From NCBI GenBank assembly GCA_050117315.1, contig JASFMY010000014.1:13198-77197 (forward strand): a stretch of 64,000 nt of DNA, given 5' to 3'. The stretch comes from JANQIV01 sp050117315. Its GTDB lineage: Bacteria > Bacteroidota > Ignavibacteria > Ignavibacteriales > Melioribacteraceae. Both the position numbers and the translations under genes were made by a program. Below the pieces are notes generated by a model, which was not told the origin of the DNA, ran no database searches, and saw only the letters and a program-made list of their open reading frames with translations. Positions 61,424 through 64,000 of the stretch are shown in pieces (position 1 is the stretch's first letter; every line of letters begins with the position of its first letter).

Positions 61424-63991
61424 TTATAAATCTACCCTTAGCCCCAAATCAAAGGTCAAACCATAACGTTCAGTAATTCTTGGAATAGTATAACCATTAA
61501 CTCTATTTTCCATTAAATCTTCTTCTTTTATATTGGTTAAATTGTTGACATTGCATAAAACTGTAATATAATCTACAAACTTATATTTTAATGCCAGATC
61601 AAGTCTAGTGAAGTCACCTATTATTCTATCTGATCTTTGAGAAGAAGAAAACAATCTATAATATTCCGATTGGTGGAATAACGATAACCTGCCTGAAAAA
61701 CCGCCTATATCATATCCAATAGAGACGTTACCAAAAAATTCCGGTTGATTTTCTAATTCTTGAGTGTATGTTGTGGGCACTCTTTCTACTACAAGTTTTT
61801 CACGACCTATTACCGGATCGTATACATATGTAGAATCTGGTCTAGAGCCTATTAAAAGTGTTTCCGAATCCACAAATGTGAAATTATAACTTAAGATTAA
61901 GTTTTTCAGTAAACCCGGTAACCATATAAAATTGATTTGATGATCGACTTCAAAACCGTAAACTTCCGAAGCTTCAGGAGAATTGTAAGGCATTGTTAAT
62001 TCATAACTAGTTTTGTGAAGAGCTTCCCAATCCGCTCCTAATTCTTTTATCAGCGTGTCACCTTCAGTTGTAATTTGATCCAGCATATGATACATATCAT
62101 CAATACGTTTATAAAATCCTGAAACTGTAAATAGTCCTATCGTATTGCTGTAAAAGGCTGTACTAAGTTCAAAGTTCCAGGCTTTTGCGGTTTTTAAATT
62201 TGGATTACCAAGAATATGTTGTCTATCACCTCCTGTTTCAGAATCACGCCATGCAAACGAAGACAATAAACGCATATTAAAATCAGGTCTGGCTACTGCT
62301 CTATAAGCAGCGATTCTTATATTCATAAAATTTGTTGTGGCAATATTTAAATGTAAATGGGGCAAAAATATTGTTTCCGAATAGGTTGAATTTGTATCTC
62401 TTGTAACGCCTACAGGTATTGGAAAACCGCCTATTTGATTGGGCGAATATTTGTTCTCATACTCGTGGCTTTCGTGTTCAACTCTAGCGCCTAAAATCAT
62501 GGTTATCTTTTGTCCGATTTTGAGTGTGTTCATCAAATATGCCGACGTGACAGATTCAGTAATATCATAAGTATTAGCTTCAGCTGAAGGATCATTATGA
62601 TATTCAGCATTTGTACCTGCCTTATTTATACCGTTTTTATTTATGTCATACCATTGTCTTAACTTGTCCCTATTTATTAAAGGGTAAAGAGTAAAATCAT
62701 CTAGAATAGTTCTTGACTTTGGAACATCATCTAAGAAATAATAGAATTCAGGGGCGAATATCCCCGAAGATTCTGAAACTCTTTGATAATAATCTTCAAA
62801 ATATGAACCGCTGAAATCTTTATCGACAATAGAGCCGTCATCCAAAAGTTCATACTCCCGCCAATAAAGTAAACGATATGGTGAATACAATCTAGTATTG
62901 GCATTGGTTTTATTTTTGGATCTGTATTTAAAGCCCCCTTTTACTTCACCGGAAATTGAATTTCCAATGTTATATTCCTTGAATAAATCTAGGTAGGTTG
63001 TAAAATCTTTATCGGAATTTTCCTGAGTTCTGTAAAATGCTTCAAATAAATTAGCAACAGCAAAATTGTTATATGCATAATCTATTAATATTTCAGGGTT
63101 TGTTTTAAAGTCTAAGTCACCGGGCAGATTACGCATACCTGAAGTACCACTATCTGAAGACTCAACAAATATCAACTCATAGTCATAAGGATATGAAGCC
63201 TCAGATTTTGCATATGATACGCCCCAATTAACATCCAAGCCGGATAAATGATTTTCACCTATTAAGGCTGAACTGAACATATCAATTTCTTGTTCTCTAT
63301 CTCTATAAGAATATGTGACATCATCATTGCGCGGATAATTACGTGAATGAGTTAAATAATCACGTTTTGTAAAACTATAAATTGTATTGAGCTTGATATT
63401 ACCTTCATCCGGTGTATCAAAATCTAAAATCAATCCTAAACCTCTTCTTTCCCTTGTTTCATCAGTAAAGGTTAATTCCAAATCATCTATTTCATAATCA
63501 GTTTGCAGTTCTATTGTTTGATCATAGCCAATATCAATAGATTCGTTACTTCTAATTTTCTGCTCAATATTTCCGTTTACTTGCACACCCAGAAAATTAT
63601 CAAAAAAGCGTTCTCCATATTTAAAACTAAAATCGTATTGGTCGTATGAATCCATTAAATCATTATAACCGCCTTTACCAATAAATCTGAACTCTCTGTC
63701 TTGCGGAGCTTTTTTAGTAACAAGATTTATACTCCCCGCAATAGCATCAGCATCTTTATCAGGTGTAATTGCTTTATATAATTCAATTCCGGCAAGGGAA
63801 CTCTGCGAAATTGCACTTAAATCAACACCACGTTCCAATGCATCAGTTGTTGGGAGTCTTACACCGTCGACAGTAACATTTAAGTAGGGCTTGCTGAAAA
63901 GCAAATAAGAGCTTAAAAAATAATAAGATAGGTGAATAAAACCCTGAAAAAGTGCAAAGTAATTAATAAATTGAAGAAAAAACATGTGCAC
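61424..63991 (-). CDS. TonB-dependent outer-membrane receptor, N-terminus missing or replaced
   Basis: From about residue 34 to the end the 855-residue frame is a TonB receptor: the late plug has VTVDGVRLPTTDALERGVDL and SSLAGIELYKAITPDKDADAIAGSINLVTKKAP, then the beta-barrel, ending NRVNGYTIPRITERYGLTFDLGLRVDL. The first about 33 residues (MHMFFLQFINYFALFQ...) do not look like any TonB receptor start: no carboxypeptidase-regulatory domain, no TonB box, and no first half of the plug. So either the true N-terminus is displaced by a rearrangement at about 63892, or the window end carries junction sequence. The partner beta-helix gene is 55 bases downstream. No SusD gene is beside it. Confidence 0.85.
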   Translation of the reverse strand: MHMFFLQFINYFALFQGFIHLSYYFLSSYLLFSKPYLNVTVDGVRLPTTDALERGVDLSAISQSSLAGIELYKAITPDKDADAIAGSINLVTKKAPQDREFRFIGKGGYNDLMDSYDQYDFSFKYGERFFDNFLGVQVNGNIEQKIRSNESIDIGYDQTIELQTDYEIDDLELTFTDETRERRGLGLILDFDTPDEGNIKLNTIYSFTKRDYLTHSRNYPRNDDVTYSYRDREQEIDMFSSALIGENHLSGLDVNWGVSYAKSEASYPYDYELIFVESSDSGTSGMRNLPGDLDFKTNPEILIDYAYNNFAVANLFEAFYRTQENSDKDFTTYLDLFKEYNIGNSISGEVKGGFKYRSKNKTNANTRLYSPYRLLYWREYELLDDGSIVDKDFSGSYFEDYYQRVSESSGIFAPEFYYFLDDVPKSRTILDDFTLYPLINRDKLRQWYDINKNGINKAGTNAEYHNDPSAEANTYDITESVTSAYLMNTLKIGQKITMILGARVEHESHEYENKYSPNQIGGFPIPVGVTRDTNSTYSETIFLPHLHLNIATTNFMNIRIAAYRAVARPDFNMRLLSSFAWRDSETGGDRQHILGNPNLKTAKAWNFELSTAFYSNTIGLFTVSGFYKRIDDMYHMLDQITTEGDTLIKELGADWEALHKTSYELTMPYNSPEASEVYGFEVDHQINFIWLPGLLKNLILSYNFTFVDSETLLIGSRPDSTYVYDPVIGREKLVVERVPTTYTQELENQPEFFGNVSIGYDIGGFSGRLSLFHQSEYYRLFSSSQRSDRIIGDFTRLDLALKYKFVDYITVLCNVNNLTNIKEEDLMENRVNGYTIPRITERYGLTFDLGLRVDL

Positions 63992-64000
63992 TTAATAAGA

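Noticed and set aside
61424..63991. Upstream end of the TonB receptor as a normal signal peptide start
   Set aside because: The first 33 residues are hydrophobic and aromatic but lack a cleavage pattern, TonB box and plug start; the match to the family begins abruptly at KPYLNVTVDG.

Overview
The window looks like a chromosome segment from a low-GC member of the Bacteroidota/Ignavibacteriota side of the FCB group, most likely an Ignavibacteria-type organism. The clues are a secreted protein with a C-terminal type IX sorting domain containing NYPNPFNPST, a TonB-dependent receptor, several lipoproteins with short lipoboxes, a membrane pyrophosphatase, and many short A/T-rich gaps with palindromes. 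The taxonomic call is inference. Nearly every gene is on the minus strand; the one convincing plus-strand gene is a secreted beta-propeller at about 18.4 kb.

Layout: (1) 0-2.4 kb holds the edge of an ABC-type permease and an arsR-arsM arsenic pair with a clear operator. (2) 2.5-12.8 kb is one tightly packed minus-strand run: metG, an orphan beta-class DNA methyltransferase, three SurA/PpiC-type folding factors, a MoxR ATPase, a CapA-like protein and an M23 peptidase. (3) 13-17.4 kb carries the proton/sodium pyrophosphatase hppA and a long-chain acyl-CoA synthetase. (4) 17.5-21.3 kb is a gene graveyard: two IS630 tails, a transposase broken by deletion plus a stop codon, a leftover guaA tail, and a few orphan fragments. 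(5) 21.3-29.1 kb is housekeeping: guaA, efp-accB-accC-gcvH, a TPR protein, a PHP phosphoesterase and dapF. (6) 29.1-33.1 kb is a small cellulose/cellobiose operon (GH5, GH94, and a frameshifted TPR gene). (7) 33.7-38.9 kb is a PAS histidine kinase, its response regulator and a PAS-only protein.

(8) 39.1-64 kb is a large hexuronate/pectin utilisation locus, all on the minus strand and transcribed from right to left. A TonB receptor and a secreted beta-helix protein act at the surface. A TRAP transporter (dctPQM) brings uronates in. UxaC, the tagaturonate epimerase UxaE, an SDR-type UxuB and UxuA turn glucuronate and galacturonate into 2-keto-3-deoxygluconate (KDG). KdgF, KduI and KduD bring in the unsaturated uronates released by lyases. 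KdgK and the KDPG aldolase finish the route to pyruvate and glyceraldehyde-3-phosphate. No transcriptional regulator is encoded in the locus.

The most interesting point is a block in the middle of that locus: a LarA-type (nickel-pincer) epimerase with all cofactor and catalytic histidines and the lysine conserved, a HAD phosphatase, a second PfkB kinase, and 6-phosphogluconate dehydrogenase. D-mannonate and D-gluconate are C2 epimers, so this block could be a side branch that takes mannonate through gluconate and 6-phosphogluconate into the pentose phosphate pathway. That is a hypothesis from gene content and residues, not something the sequence proves. Other second-look items are a tandem array of dyad elements (about 41 kb), a 48-base near-perfect palindrome (33.4 kb), relics of guaA and uxuB paralogues, and a TonB receptor whose N-terminus does not match the rest of the protein.
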